From: Sclerurus mexicanus
Taxonomy: Eukaryota; Chordata; Aves; Passeriformes; Furnariidae
Length of the DNA stretch: 64,000 nucleotides
NCBI GenBank assembly: GCA_013396755.1
Contig: VWZF01003010.1
Coordinates: forward strand, 1,212,769 to 1,276,768
Reading direction: 5' to 3'
Position numbers and translations under genes: made by a program. Below, one piece after another: positions 25,053-38,050 of this stretch; the stretch's first letter is position 1; every line of letters begins with the position of its first letter. The notes below the pieces were generated by a model. It did no database searches. It was not told the origin of the DNA and saw nothing but the letters and a program-made list of their open reading frames with translations.

Positions 25053-28000
25053 AACTGAAAGCAAAGGGCACTGGAACATAATCAAAAGAGCGTTTTCTTT
25101 GCCACCTCCTCTTCTACGCACATGGTTTTGACAAGTAGGAAGGAAAACCTACTGAATGGCCATGGCATATAAAATGATGTAGCATACAATGAATCATTTT
25201 CAGCAGCCTTGATAAAGTGGGAGATGTTCTGATTCGAACTGAAACCATCCACCTACTTCTGTTCATTACATCGATGCTACTCTGTTCTCAGCTCTGTACT
25301 CTGAGAATTATTTATCCACCCACATGGTTAATCTACAGAAACCATTCTGAAAGGTTTGTTCCCAAAAGGTTTTGTTACCCTATAATTTTTTATACTTTCT
25401 ACCCATTTTCTGTCATCAGCTAATGTAGGGTTTTTTTAAAAATTAAGTAATTTATGTTAAATTATATCAATATAGGGTTTGACTTGAAGCTGCAAAATTA
25501 TAAAAATTCATATTTAAGTAAATCCCTACTTTAAAATATGGATTGTGTATAATTTGCTGTGAGAAATTATAATGAGGTTTTAAATAGCTTATTTCATATT
25601 TCAATTATTTAACACATTGCTTTCTTACTATATTTTTATTATAAAAATGATTTAATTCATTCTAGAAACAAATAGTTAATAGTCTTTAATCTTCTTTTCT
25701 CTGGGGTCTTCCTCCCTATTTTGTAAAGGCAATGAAATTAAGTATTATTAATGTTTTCAGAACAGAATAATATGAGATGTGCTTTAAGAAACAAATGTGA
25801 AATCTCCCATATTTGACATTTTTCTATTGTCTTTTTGGTGAGTGTCTGTAGATCTCATAACATTTTCCCTGCTCTCCATTTTTGAACAACTTTCTGCTTA
25901 GGATTGCAGCATATAACATGTTCACACAGTCTCACTTGCAACAAGTCTTGTAGTTGAAGTCTTCACAGCTGCCAGTTGCTAGGAATTACATGTCACCCAC
26001 TGTACTCTGGCTGTGTCTGTGCTGCTGTGCCTGCTGTCCATCCCCATACTGCATCCACCCCCCAGGGCCAGCTTGTTCTACCTGGAGTTGGCTCATCACA
26101 CCAGGTGGTCCAATGTATTGTAAACCAAATTCCATACTCCAAAAAAACTAAGTAAAACAAGCCTGCCTTAATAGTAAGAGGGAAAACATCCTGAACTCCA
26201 CGCTGTGATGGTTATGCTGCTCTTATTCCTTATTTAGCAAGTAGAGTGTTTCTACATGAACATTGTCAGGGCACTTACTGAAGTGCAGGCAGTCTCCAGC
26301 AAAGGATGTGATGGAGGTTATAAGCCTCTGGCATAGTTTACCAATTAATACCTTATGTATGTTTCTTGCAAAGGGCCCCTTCAACGTTTGCTCTCCCAGG
26401 TGCCTTGACTGATGGATGTCTTTTACTCAGATGGACGCAGACCTATTAAGGCACTCTTACACTCTTTCAGCCCTTTCATATGTTGTAAAAGGGTGAGAGA
26501 TTAGATGACTATATACTCCCTGCTTTCTAATTCACTGACTTTTCAGAGAAAAAATGTACCTAGATGAGTTCCCCCCAGCATCTAAATAAGCAGTTTGGCA
26601 GTAAAAGCTTTGGACCACTGAGCACATCTGGAAGATAAATGCATAAATCATAAAACTGATCCTACAACTGCATTTAATCTGTCCTATATATGTGCCAAAG
26701 TCTTCCCTCTTCCTTTCCTCATGCTTTCATAATTCAGGGCTATAATTCACGTGGGGGTCGCTGGTGCTCTGTCAACGTTTAATTGTCCTAATTACTTAAT
26801 TATCTGCTCTGGTGAAGTGATAAAGCCTTGACATTTCACATTTTCCCTAGGAATATGCAGCTGTGGGATATATCAGTTCCTGTATTTGGTAAATACAGGG
26901 GAAAATAATTCAGTTAATCCAATGTCTCAGTGGCAATGCCTGCATTGTTACTGATTTCTTATACTGGGCCATGGAATCACTTCTTACCCTGTCTCTGTGA
27001 GAAGCTTCCTCTTTAAAATGAATCTACTTAGTTTTGAATTTTGCTGGTGAGACAGGAAGGCTGAAAAAGATGTGTTGAGTGATATTTTTGCAGGATAATC
27101 CCATTAAATTGGAAAGTCACTTTATTGTGGGTTTCTTTGAATGACAAGTGAGAAGCAAGGCCTCGTCTAGCAAGAAAGCTATTTTCTATACAGATATTAA
27201 TTCAAAGTTCAGAGAACATAGTTGTCACTGTTGAGTGACACTTCAGGAAGAATTGTAATAGATGATATGGTTAAAACTTTGAGTTTATAAAAATTGAAAA
27301 AAAATAATATTTTTCTGTAATCAGTAGGCTTTTGTTTGTTGTGGATTTTCATTGCAGAAGCAGAGAAAGTAAATTTTAGTCAGGTTAAACTTGTGTGTAG
27401 TAAATGTTTTTGCAGTAAAGAAAAATGAAAGAGTTGAGGATCCTAAATGCTATTTAGTGTGAAGAATTATTTCTTAAATGTATATTTTGTTTTTCTTTTA
27501 GTTCTCTGAGACTGGGAAAGAAAATTTTCTATGTTTCCATGTTTTTTTCATAGCTGGGGGATCCAAGTTGATAAATTGAAGGTAACTAAAGAAAAATGAT
27601 TTATGAGGTAGTCATTCCTTCAGTTTTTGAAATAAAATTACCCCATAAAAGCTAGAGAAAGCTTTGTGCTAGCTTTGACTGTAGAAATGAAAAGACAGGT
27701 AGAATACAGTTCTACTAATAGCAGTTAATTAATGCCTGTGTGCTTACTGTAATGGGGACATGAGTTGCTAATTTTCTGTTTTCTTTCACTGAGAGCAAAG
27801 GAACAGGATAATTTTATTTCATCAAGAAGGTGCAATTGAATGAATACAGTAGGGGGATGGGTTGCAAAAAGCACTGTTTATAAGAAGAAACATAATGGAG
27901 AAGCTCTGTTCAGTGGAGAACTTGGAGAATTTCGGTGGTTGTAACTACCAGTGTTCATGAGACCAAGTCAATGAACTCCTGAAGACCTATGTCCCTCTCT

Positions 28001-29184
28001 CCCTCCTCCCCTGTCTCTGTATGTAAATAGACAGCATGCCTGTTGAAATGATAGTCATATAATGTTGCCTCATATTAGCACCCTGTGTCATCAGAGAGAA
28101 GTAATTATTTTACAGATAATCACAGTAATAAAGTTACAGTAGCAGTAAGAAGGCTTCTTATTGTGAGGGCTTAGTGTAGAAGGTCTGCTGATTATTTGGA
28201 CAAGAGAATTCAAATATCAAGAGAATAAGTTATGCCAGAGAAGAAGCTGGAAATCATGAAATCCATCAGCTTTCATCAATACTGCTGTGATTTAGGCCCA
28301 AGAAGCATGTTTCATGTCAGTCTTAATTTTCAAAGTCTCACTAAGCAAGTGTGCTTTCTTGATAAAGCTCTGAACTGGGATTAGCAACAGTGCACCTGAA
28401 GCTTATCTAAGCCACTGAGAGATTTGCTGAAAGTCACTTGTCCAGTCTATGCCATGATTTGTTTTTTTAAATTATAAAGGCATTATGTATTGATGTGTGA
28501 ATTACCTTCTAAAGGTAGTACTTGCAGATAAGAAGGCTATATTAACACATAGGTATTGCTATTTCCACAATTTATTACATTTTTAAAAGTCCTTTAAAAA
28601 AATAAATTGAAAATTCTACAGGCTAGTTATGTTCCTGCTGAAAGGCTGGGATTTTTTTGTGAGACAAAAAAAATGGATGAAGAGATACTTTTGGTATTAT
28701 TAATTCTAGGCGGGTGAACCTAGAAGTGCTTTTAAGGTCTCAGCTTGGTCAGGGCAAATTTTACTGGACGGCAGTACTCATCTTCTCTGCACTTGTGTTT
28801 TGGTGGGGAAATGACTCATGTCCTCCTTCCCAGGTTCCATACCCTGCTTAGAGTAGATGTGGCTGGTGTTTGTGGTTTGTTGAGATTCCTCTGACTTCTG
28901 AAGGTGGTGGTCTTACCTTACTGCCCTCCTACTACAGTCATTTTGCAAGTACAGATTCTTGTCTGATCCCATGAAAAATCAGTTCAGGAAGTTATGTCAG
29001 CACAAAACTTCAAGTTTTCTTGCACAGTTATGTTTTGTCCTGATTTATCTTCTGAAATTGGCTTATCCTTGGAATCAGTTACAAACTGTATGCTGCCAAG
29101 AAAAAGAGAAACTGCAGAGAAAAGCAGAGAGCTTCATTTCTACATTCATTTTGTGGCAAGATCTGTGAGGGAAAGTGACAACAA

Positions 29185-29206
29185 CAATAATAATAATAAT
29201 AATAAA
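29185..29206. repeat. (AAT)n microsatellite
   Basis: About seven consecutive AAT/TAA units following 'acaacaacaa'. It is likely to vary in length between individuals. Confidence 0.9.
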
Positions 29207-31257
29207 AGTGCTAAGAAGATATTGAGTACTGTTCCATATTTTTTAAACAAGAAAATCTGACACAGTGTTCTATTTTTGTGTGTGTGCATTCTTGCTTTTC
29301 AAAGAGAAACTCATGTTAGAATATCTTTTAAAATAACCTAGAGTGAAATGGAAGATCAGGAAATTTGCTATTGAGAGTGTAGTAGGGGATGTAAAATCTT
29401 TAGAAGGCATTTTTGCAACAAATTTTGCTAAGGCACTCTTTCCCTTGAGCTGCCTTAATTTAGTGTTCTCATTTCACTGTCTGGAAATGGTTTGCAAGGA
29501 TCCAGAGCTATTGGCTCTTCCTGATGCTGTGTTGCAGTAGGTAAACTGAGTAATGTGTATACATGTATCTGCATCTGAAGAAGCAATGACTTTAACGATA
29601 ATAACAGCAGCATTGTGTTCTTTGCATCCTTCCTTTCTGCCAGGTGTGGAAGAGGAGGAGGAGAAGATAGTCTGTCAAAGGTGGGTTTTTCTACAAAAGA
29701 AGAGACTGGGAGGAAAAATGGTAGGCTTCCTACACAACTGTTTTCTCAGGGTTCCTACTCCCACAGTGCCTTGTGTGTTCTTAGTAGGAGCCGTCTGCTC
29801 CTTTCCATTATCTGTTTAATTCCTTAGGGGACCCTATTAAGATGTGTGGATCATGCAAAGATAAAATTTAGTAATACTCTAAAAATAGGATGAGTGGTAG
29901 AGGGAAGGATCCTTTTTCTATACTGTATACCAGGTAAGCTCAAACTGCAGCATAGCAAACTACTTTTTAAAAATTATCAGAAATTGTTTTCTCTGAGCAC
30001 AGTAACACTATACACCCCTAGAGGATCCACAGAACTTTTTTTGTTGTTTCTTTTTTTTAAAAAAGATAAAGTCCTTGATCCCTATTAGCTGTCACAGTTT
30101 AATAGACTCCATCCTCTCCCTTTCCCCAGTTTTGTTTTAATTTGTGCTTACCTTGAAAATAATTCTGAGTTTTGTTGCAGTATTTTGCAATAATAAACTA
30201 ACCAACCATAAGATGTTACTTGATAACAGGATTAACTTTAAAAAAAAGATTAATATTTAAAAATGCTTTGACTTCTAGAGATGTGTGAATGACTTTCAAT
30301 GAGTATAATTTTTTTTCTCTAGTGCTTAGTGCAGTAAAAAATCTCATTGTTGGTTAAAAATCCATTTTAATATGTCTCTATGAGACATTTATTTATACAC
30401 TGTCAGAATTCAACTTAACATATTGGATGTTTTTGTGATTTGATGAAATGTTCAGCCTTCAATTACACGCAAGGCCAACCTAGCAAGTGGGTCAAAGAAA
30501 AATGCAGTTTACAGTAGCCATTGTGTCTGTCTTCTCTCTCTTCTCTGTTATGTGTGTATTGCAACATGACTCTAAAAAGATGAAGAAAAACAAACTGAAG
30601 GCTCAAATTAGTGGTATGCTTTTATACTGCCATATTTTTGCTGCCATGATTTAAAATGTTTGCAGTAATGCTTTAAGGCTAGTTGGTTCACCAAAAATAT
30701 AGTGCTTTTATAAAGTGCAGTGTAATGAGACACCAAAAAGTGCTTAAGCATAGTCCACATTGGCCTTTGCAGCTATCAGTGCTGTCATTTATGTTGTGCT
30801 GGTGACCTGTGACAGCAAGTTGGTTTTTATTATGTATATAGTTGAGGAAAAGCAGACTAAAAGGAAATTATTCCAATAAACAGGCCCTTTTTGTTATAAG
30901 TTTTCTTGCTTTACTTTGACATGACTAATTATTGGGTTTTTTGTGTTTGTGTGTTTTTTTTTTTAAAAGAACAATAATTTTCTTAGTTTTTATCTAAATT
31001 TGTTATCTTTCCAATTCTTTAACTATGAAAAAGAGTCCTGGATTTTCAGTACAGATGCAAACAAATCTGTGAGAAAGCAAATGCTTTGGAATAAAGCCTA
31101 ATTTTTGTGGCTTCATCTTGCAAATGAAAGATGTGATTTAGACTCTTCTTTCAGTGCTGGCACAGAAGTTGCACTCTGAGCAACTGCTTTGGTCTTTTGG
31201 AAAAAAGTGGCCGATGCTGCCACGTTTACAACAGAAAGCTGTTGAGCCCCCTGTTAG

Positions 31258-31296
31258 AGTCACAGAATATCTTGAGTTGAAAAGGAACTTTCAAAG
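31258..31296 (-). mobile_element. CR1 LINE 3' tail fragment
   Basis: 'agtcacagaatatcttgagt', then 'tgaaaaggaactttcaaa', resembles the reverse-complemented CR1 3' end. It is short and diverged. It lies inside overlapping open frames on both strands (31154-31435 plus, 31226-31546 minus), which argues against those being genes. Confidence 0.65.
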
Positions 31297-33739
31297 CATG
31301 TGTGCAGACAGAGAACTTTACAGCACTGACATGCAGGTTATGAATCATGGCAGTGGCTGGGGAGTAAACACTGAGATATGTATCCCTCTGGCAAGGTGGC
31401 AGCACTTCCAGGAAGAGATACTGGTGGCTCTTTGAGTGAGGCTGCATATCAGGAAAGGAAGCAGCTTTGGAAGATCTCTTAGACAAATGGAAAAAGATTG
31501 AGAATAATTTTCTCAAATTTATACAGGCAGAGTGATTAAATTTCATTTTAGGTACCTCATATGCTCTCCCTAAGCCCTGATGCCATAGTCTGTGATTTGT
31601 ATCTAGAAATCAGTTCCTGATTAGAAAACACGAAATAGAGGAAGAATTTTTTTCTGGTATTGTTGAAAGACTCTAACACCTTCTTCTGCTTCTGATACTC
31701 AGCCAGACTAATTAAATCAATTCTGCCTTGCAGGTCCTGATAATGTTTAGCAGGATTTGAGTTTCTTCTCTTCTATTTGTTTTGAAGTTTTGTTGTCACC
31801 ACTGGCTACTTCTTGCATTGGTTTCAGTTATAGAACTTAATAATTAGCTAAGGTGTGGTGAAGATGTTAATGAATAATTATACTCTTCTATCCCACTTTT
31901 AAAATTATATATTTTTTTGAGAATCATTCATTTTCTTTATTAAGAAAAAGAGCAAAGTAGATTCTCACTTTTCCTTTCACTTGATGTCCTTCTCTCTTCC
32001 ATTTTAATAGATCACATCTGCTGAATTTCTTTAAGTGATCCAAATGAAGATCTTAATACGGTATTGAAAGCAGGGAGGTTGGTGCGAGAGGGAATTAAAG
32101 GGTTGTTGGCACACAGCAAGTCCCTGGAACTGAAGATACTTTGCAATAATTTCCTTGATTGTCCCTTTGGGAAAGAATTGTATCTTTGTTTACCTAACAT
32201 GCTCTTAGCTCAGACCTCTTAGGATTTAGAGGATATTGAAAACAGCAATGTGTGGAGGCCAGATATATGCTAGAAGGATAAGGATGCCTGCATTTTACCA
32301 TGGGAAGTGGAATTATATCTCAATCCTGTGCACAACAAGCTATTTATCATGCTCAGAAAACAGCAGTAGGTAACAAACTTGAAGCCTTTGCAGCTAAGAG
32401 ACTGTTATATCTCTCCAAATATTATTCTTGTGAAGAAATTATTCTCACCGTTGTGTCGTGTTGTGGTTTACTGTGGAGTGCTGCAGTGATTTTTTTTTTT
32501 TTATCTTGTTGCTTTTTATCTAAGGGTAAAAGGTATATTAATTTGAACTGTCAAATCATATGTCTGAACTCTTAAGTTTCTCTTTCCTTTAAAATGTTTA
32601 AGGTGATTTCATGTTTGTTATGAAATTGCCAGTCCTTTTGGGGAAAAGAAATCTAACCTTATTTGGGAATTCAGGGTTTGAGTTTTTTTTTTAAGACTTC
32701 AAATTAGACCAGCTATATGGAGTGTGAATGGGAGGCAGGGCAGTGGCTTCTGGTCAGTCAGGGATGAGGAAGCTATTGGATGCTATTCTGACTCAAAGTG
32801 AAAGATTCTTATTTTAAATACCCATGAAGAAACTCTGAAGTAAGGTATATCTTTCAGGCAAAGGTGTTTAGAGGGAAAGTTGCTGTGGGGATATTTGGGT
32901 TCTTGAAGACAATCCCAGGCGAGGCATGCACTAGTTCAGTCTAGTATGACAGAATTCAGTGCAAAGTTCTAGGCAAAGGGTTGAAATCCAGCTTTGTGTA
33001 TTATGACACATAATTCAGGGTTGCTCAAAAAGGCTGTGTACTCTAATGTCACTTTAAATAATTTTGCCAATGTGTTTAAATGCAAAGCCATTTATTTCAC
33101 AGGAGGGATTGTTTCTAAATAAAATAATAATAGTTAAGAAATCTTTGCTAATGATGTAGAAGATAGCATGAAATAAGTAATAAACTCAACATCTATGTTA
33201 AAGAAAGGATGCTGAGACAAAGTGATGGGAACATCACTGACAGTCTTCAGAGATCTGAAGCATGGGTAGGAAACCAATGGGATTCACCCTGAAAAAATGT
33301 AGTCTATTGCTGCAGTTGCTTAATAATTCATAATTCAACACTGAGATTTAAAAAAAAAAAAAAAAGAAATGGAAAGAAACCTCAAACCCTTTGCTGGACA
33401 GTAGTAGCCCCAAAAATTTTAACTGAACTGTGAAAGTATTGAATAAGAAGGCAAACAGCATTAGTAAGAAATTATGCCAATGATTTCTTTCTTGCCATGA
33501 GAAAACAAGACTTTCATCAATTCAAGCACATTGTGGCAGAAAAGAAATACGTCTTTAGATAATAAAGGTTTTCTTGCCTTAAAAAAGTCTTAAAGACATT
33601 AGATTTGTTAAATGATAGTTCAGGGATCAATACATTTCTAAAAAATATTGAAATATTGACATCTTTTGCCTTGATTCTAGAGAATTTTAAAATAGTGTTT
33701 AGGCTGACCCTTATGAAGATGTTTCTAACTTTAGACTTT
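31297..33739. other. Non-coding DNA
   Basis: No gene is recognised. It includes an A16 homopolymer at 33350-33365 that is not obviously attached to a retroposon body. Confidence 0.55.
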
Positions 33740-33824
33740 ATTAGTGTGTGGAATGATCTGCAGAAGCAAGCCAGTTATTCAAAAGCCTGGACAGAACTGG
33801 GGAAAACATGATTCTATGATTCTG
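33740..33824 (+). mobile_element. CR1 LINE 3' end, decayed
   Basis: The diagnostic terminus 'catgattctatgattctg' lies at 33807-33824. The preceding 'gtgtggaatgatctgcagaa' fits a degenerate form of the ORF2-end region. Plus orientation. It is the first of five CR1 pieces within 1.8 kb. Confidence 0.75.
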
Positions 33825-33870
33825 TCTTTTATTTGAAGACTTAGGAAGTGTGTGTCTGGTGTTTTACAGT

Positions 33871-34110
33871 GTCATAGAACAACTTTATTGGAAGGGGTCT
33901 CTGAAAGTCTAGTTCAACTTCCAGTTAAATCTGGGCAACTTCAATATTGATAAATCCTATTAAAAATAGATGACTTCTCCCCAACCTGTTCTTCAGAAAA
34001 TCTCCAAGGATGACATTTCCATAACTTTTCAGGAAAGTTATTCTATTACTTAAATACATGCTGTGAAAATTACCTAATACCATGCTTTAACTTTTGCTCA
34101 TTCCTGTGAA
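33871..34110 (-). mobile_element. CR1 LINE 3' end, diverged
   Basis: The plus strand begins 'gtcatagaacaactttattg' and 'gaaggggtctctgaaagtct'. It then passes through 'ccaaggatgacatttccata', which corresponds to the CR1 segment normally reading 'ccagggatggtgactccacc'. Motif order is that of the reverse-complemented CR1 3' end. High divergence suggests an old insertion. Confidence 0.75.
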
Positions 34111-34261
34111 ACAGAGCAAAACTCCAAAAAGGTTAAAACTCCTAATTAAAGTCGATCCCGCTCTGTCTCTGCAAGGCCCGAAAAGGCTACCCCCTTCATA
34201 ATGCCTCAGCACATTAGGAGTCAACAATCCAAAATGATAAAGTACATGAGAAGCTGTTCAG

Positions 34262-34340
34262 CACCTGCCTTGCTTGAGNGATGGTCAGGGAGTTGGACTA
34301 GAAGATCATTGTAGGTTCCTTCCAAATGAAATATTTTGTT
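34262..34340 (+). mobile_element. CR1 LINE 3' tail
   Basis: 'cttgcttgagngatggtcag', then 'gagttggactagaagatcat' and 'taggttccttccaaatgaa', is the plus-oriented CR1 3' end. It contains one ambiguous base, N, at 34279. Confidence 0.75.
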
Positions 34341-34579
34341 GTATTTTAAAATTTGTTTGCCTTATTCCTAGCTGAAATTTTCCTTGTTGTGAAGTGTGTT
34401 CATCACATCTTGTCATATTCTTCTGTGTATCTGATCATGAATTACAGTAAACTAATTCTATAATAATTGATTAGGTAGCTGAAGGCTGCAACTGTTTCCC
34501 CACTTGGTCTTCTCTCCTAGTGGGTAGGAAGCCCAGCTTCCTAATCTTACCATATATTTGTGTGCATCAACATCCTAAG

Positions 34580-35005
34580 CATCTGCCAGACTACTTCAGA
34601 TGTGGCCTCAGAAGAGCTGTGAAGAAAATGGTAATTTCCTTTGACCAGATGATTATATTCTTCCTAATGTATCTCAGTACGCAGTTAGCCTTCATTGCCA
34701 AAATCCTGAAGCTGTGATGCTGTTCATTGAGACTCTGGGTTTTTTTGGTTTTTCTCTTTTTTTTTTTTTTAACTTTTATTTTTCTCCTAAGTTACTGTCT
34801 AGTGACCACCCACACTGTACTGTTGCTTGAGGTTCTGTCCCAAGTGCAGGGATCTGATTAACTTGATGAGGTCTTTATGGGCCTGTACTTCCACCTTATC
34901 GTTGTCCTTCCAAGTAATGACTCTGACCTACAGTTTATCGAGTGCTTCCCCAGTTTGTGTCATCCACAGACTTGACAAAGCATGTCTGTGATTCCACAAT
35001 GAGGT
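34580..35005 (-). mobile_element. Old CR1 ORF2 fragment, interrupted by a T-rich tract
   Basis: Reverse-complemented CR1 coding sequence can be followed from 'agatgtggcctcagaagagc' through 'tttcctttgaccagatgatt' and 'gtcccaagtgcagggatctg' to 'gtgtcatccacagacttgac'. In intact CR1 this region lies in the reverse transcriptase ORF upstream of the C-terminus. The continuity is broken by a T-rich stretch at about 34740-34795. Divergence is high and no open frame remains, so this is older than the piece that follows at 35006. Confidence 0.7.
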
Positions 35006-35524
35006 ATCATAGAAACATAGCTGGTGGAACTTATCTTCCAGTCACTCATAAAGATTCCATGCTGAGTTCTTGTTGTTGACCTGCAAAAGCTGTCATATAT
35101 CAATGCCACTTAAACACTGATGGGCTTGGGGCATCAACAACTGCTCTGGGAAACCTGTTCTGCTGTTTGAGGACCCTCTGGGTAAAGAAACATTTACTAA
35201 TGTCAAGTCTGAACCTTCTCTGATGAAGCTTTGAACCATTCCCACATGACCTCATGATGCAGTAGAAGAGCAATGAGATCCAGCCCTTTCACCACCTTTG
35301 TTGCGTGCGATCCTCTGCATGGATTCAAGTACATTTGCAACCTCCTTAAATGGTGTGGCCCAGACCTGCGTACAGTGCTTGAGATGAGGCTGGACCAACG
35401 CTGAATGAGCAGGATAACCTCTGTTGACTGGCAGGTGATGTTGTTTGACGCACCCCAGGATGTAGTTTGCACCCTTGGCTGCCAGGGCACCCTGCTGACT
35501 CACATTGAGCCTGCTGCTGACCAT
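35006..35524 (-). mobile_element. CR1 LINE 3' end with ORF2 C-terminus
   Basis: The plus strand starts 'atcatagaaacatag', the reverse-complemented CR1 terminus, and ends inside ORF2. On the minus strand an open frame at 35252-35524 encodes the typical CR1 block 'SRLNVSQQ', then 'ILGCVKQ', then a 'SALVQPHL' segment. These match the conserved C-terminal part of CR1 ORF2, after the reverse transcriptase core. The frame then shifts, so this is a dead, 5'-truncated copy of about 520 bp. It directly abuts the older CR1 fragment on its left. It is the only place in the window where recognisable protein-family sequence is still open. Confidence 0.9.
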
Positions 35525-38050
35525 CTTACTTTATTTCAAACATCCAGTTATTTCTTTTGAAGTTTTCTTTTGCTTCTTACTTTGTTATTCTATGGAGTAT
35601 TGTTGTGTGTCTACGACATAGGATTCCACCTCTGCTATTTTCTGCAAAAAGCGAAAAAAAGTCTCTTGCTATGGAATAATATTGTCATCAAATGGAATAA
35701 TTTCTTGCTTTTCTTTTAGTATTGCATTTTCAGGGAAAGCTTACTGTTCCATGATGATTTATATCAGATAATAATGCTGTGACCAAAGGGTATGAAAATT
35801 AAAAGAAGTATTTGCCATAAACATTAGTCATACAAATTATTTTAATTTTTTGTGACATTCACTAACCTTATTTTTGATGATTGCCCTCTGCAGATTGCCT
35901 TCATATTCTTATCACTGTTTTTAATATAATAAAATTTTCTATGATTTAATGATCTCTAAGTTGTACAAAAGAATAAACCCCATATCTTAGGTATGTGTTG
36001 AAGCTACGCTGTCAAAAGTTCAAAGTCGGTTTACCTCAGTCAGAAGCACAAGGCTTGTTTGTAGAATATTTTCAATGAAAGCTGTATGTGATTATTTTTA
36101 ACTGATCATGGAAACAATCTAGCTAATAGTAATGAAGTTTTCTTTTTTTGTATGTATTTACAGTGGCTAATATGTTCTGAATGAGTGCTTGTAGGAGCTG
36201 CCAAAGGGGCTTCTTGTTCAAGCTGAAACTTGTTTCCATTATCTTGTGTCTCTTGTGTGACGAAGAAACTCCTTTATTAGTGGCAAGGCTTCAGCTATTT
36301 TCAGTAGTAGTACACATGCAGTAATAACACATTTAGTGAATGTTTTTATTAATACTGTGCCTGCAGGAGGCTCTAGTTACATGTCAGTTCTTAGGATTAA
36401 TTCTTACTGTCTCCATCCACAGAACTGGCTGTAGCCATGCTAATTGAGTATTATAGCAACTCTTTTAATCAAGGGACTGTTAGCTCTATTTGAAGTGAGT
36501 AAAGGAAAGACCAAATGGGCCCATTTTTTTCCTAAAAGTTGTCTTGGCCAACCCAAGAGACAGGAAGATTTGTGAGGCAATGCAAAATTCAGTTCTGGAA
36601 AGTAAAGAAAATTCCCATTGGTTTTGATTCATCCTTAATTTGTTATTCTTTTAATCATTGATTTTTTTTTTTATAGTAGAGATTTCAGTCAAAATGCGTA
36701 TTTTTTTTCTAGAAGTCAATTACTTTTTACAGTGTTACATGATGTTTTTGTGAACATCTAAAAGCTTAAATTTGTGTGACTGTGTGGATATGGGATTTCT
36801 TTCTTGTTTGGTTTCTTTGGGTGTGGGGGTGGTTTGTTTTTATAAAGGTGAGCTTTCTACTCTAGTAACCTTCATTATTTCCCTTTAGCTCTACCTTTGA
36901 CAACTGCAGGAATGATGTTCCAAGAATGAAGGAAAAAGGAGAGCTAGTTGGATTTTGACAAGAATGGACCAACCAATAGCAAAACTAATTTACTTTCTTT
37001 TGACATAAACGTGTCAATTTTTGAAAAGGATTTGACTGCTGCTAAAGCTAGACTGATATTAAAAGCTTTGTATTAACTTGCACTTTCAGAGAGAAGAGAA
37101 GTGAACTTTTATTCTAGGTTCGTCCAACAGTGCTTTGAGCCTAATGAAAAATTTCACACTGTTTTTACAATTCATTATAATTCATCCAAAACCAGTTTTC
37201 TGTTAAATCTAAGATGATGTTTCCCTATGTGAGTTCTACTTTTTTTTCCTAGCCTTTTCTTTTCCATTTCTTTCCTAAGGAATTTTCCATAAGCAGGAAA
37301 CAGTAACTAAATGCTCATTTTCATGTGGAAGTTGAGAACAGTTACCTTCTAACTCTACTTCTGGAATCTAAGACTGAAAAAAAAAAAGACTTCTTAGCTC
37401 TTCCAGGTTCAGTTCATAAATGCATTGAAAGATTAAGATCTGTGGTGTGTCTGCTATTTTTTCTGCTTACTCTTAAGTGCTCAGAGAGCAAGTGCTGGTG
37501 TGGATTCTTTACAGAAACATTTATGCAGATGGATATCTCTCACTGTCTAAAATCTTTCAGCTGCTTATTTCTCTATATTCCTTCCTAATACTTTGAGCTG
37601 TAGTTTCACATATAATTATGACAAATGTCAATTAGACCCATCATGGGCCAAATTATGTTTTATTTACTTGAACTAATAGAAATATGATGATTTGTAAATA
37701 GGTAGAAGGCTGAAAAATCTTTTGAAATATGTCTGCAATGTGTATTTTACCCTAGTGTCAGTTCAAGTACACAAAAAAAATTAAAATAAATTCAGATGTG
37801 AAAAACCCACCAACATTTCTAAGTTTTATATTGTAAGGCTGAAGTCTTACAATAAGATTGCTTAAAGTAGATCAAAGTTTGGTCAAGTAAGGTTGCATAG
37901 AATTAGATCAAGGAATACAATAATCAGTTTTACCAGAATGGAAAAAGATGTAATTTTTGTCAGCTGAATATGTTATTTTATTTGACCTTTAACCTAAATA
38001 AGGCACAGAGAGAAGAAACTACAGTCTTATCCTTGAATATGTTTTACAAC
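35525..38050. other. Non-coding DNA
   Basis: No gene or repeat is recognised over 2.5 kb. The part 36170-36510 has few homopolymers and looks less eroded than its surroundings, but without an alignment this cannot be turned into a claim of conservation. Confidence 0.5.

Larger units (their letters stand above)
21858..31257. other. Non-coding AT-rich DNA with simple repeats
   Basis: More than 9 kb without any recognisable gene or interspersed element. Simple repeats lie at 22683-22745 (CAAA-rich), 25003-25052 (pyrimidine) and 29185-29206 (AAT). The part 26750-26830 holds several clustered TAATTA-like sites but no further evidence of function. Confidence 0.5.

Noticed and set aside
24804..25058. 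Plus-strand frame encoding a Phe/Leu-rich, membrane-like peptide
   Set aside because: Its hydrophobic character comes from T-rich simple sequence, ending in a 50-nt pyrimidine tract.
31154..31546. Overlapping open frames of 93 codons (plus) and 106 codons (minus)
   Set aside because: Both run through a CR1 tail fragment and neither has a recognisable domain.
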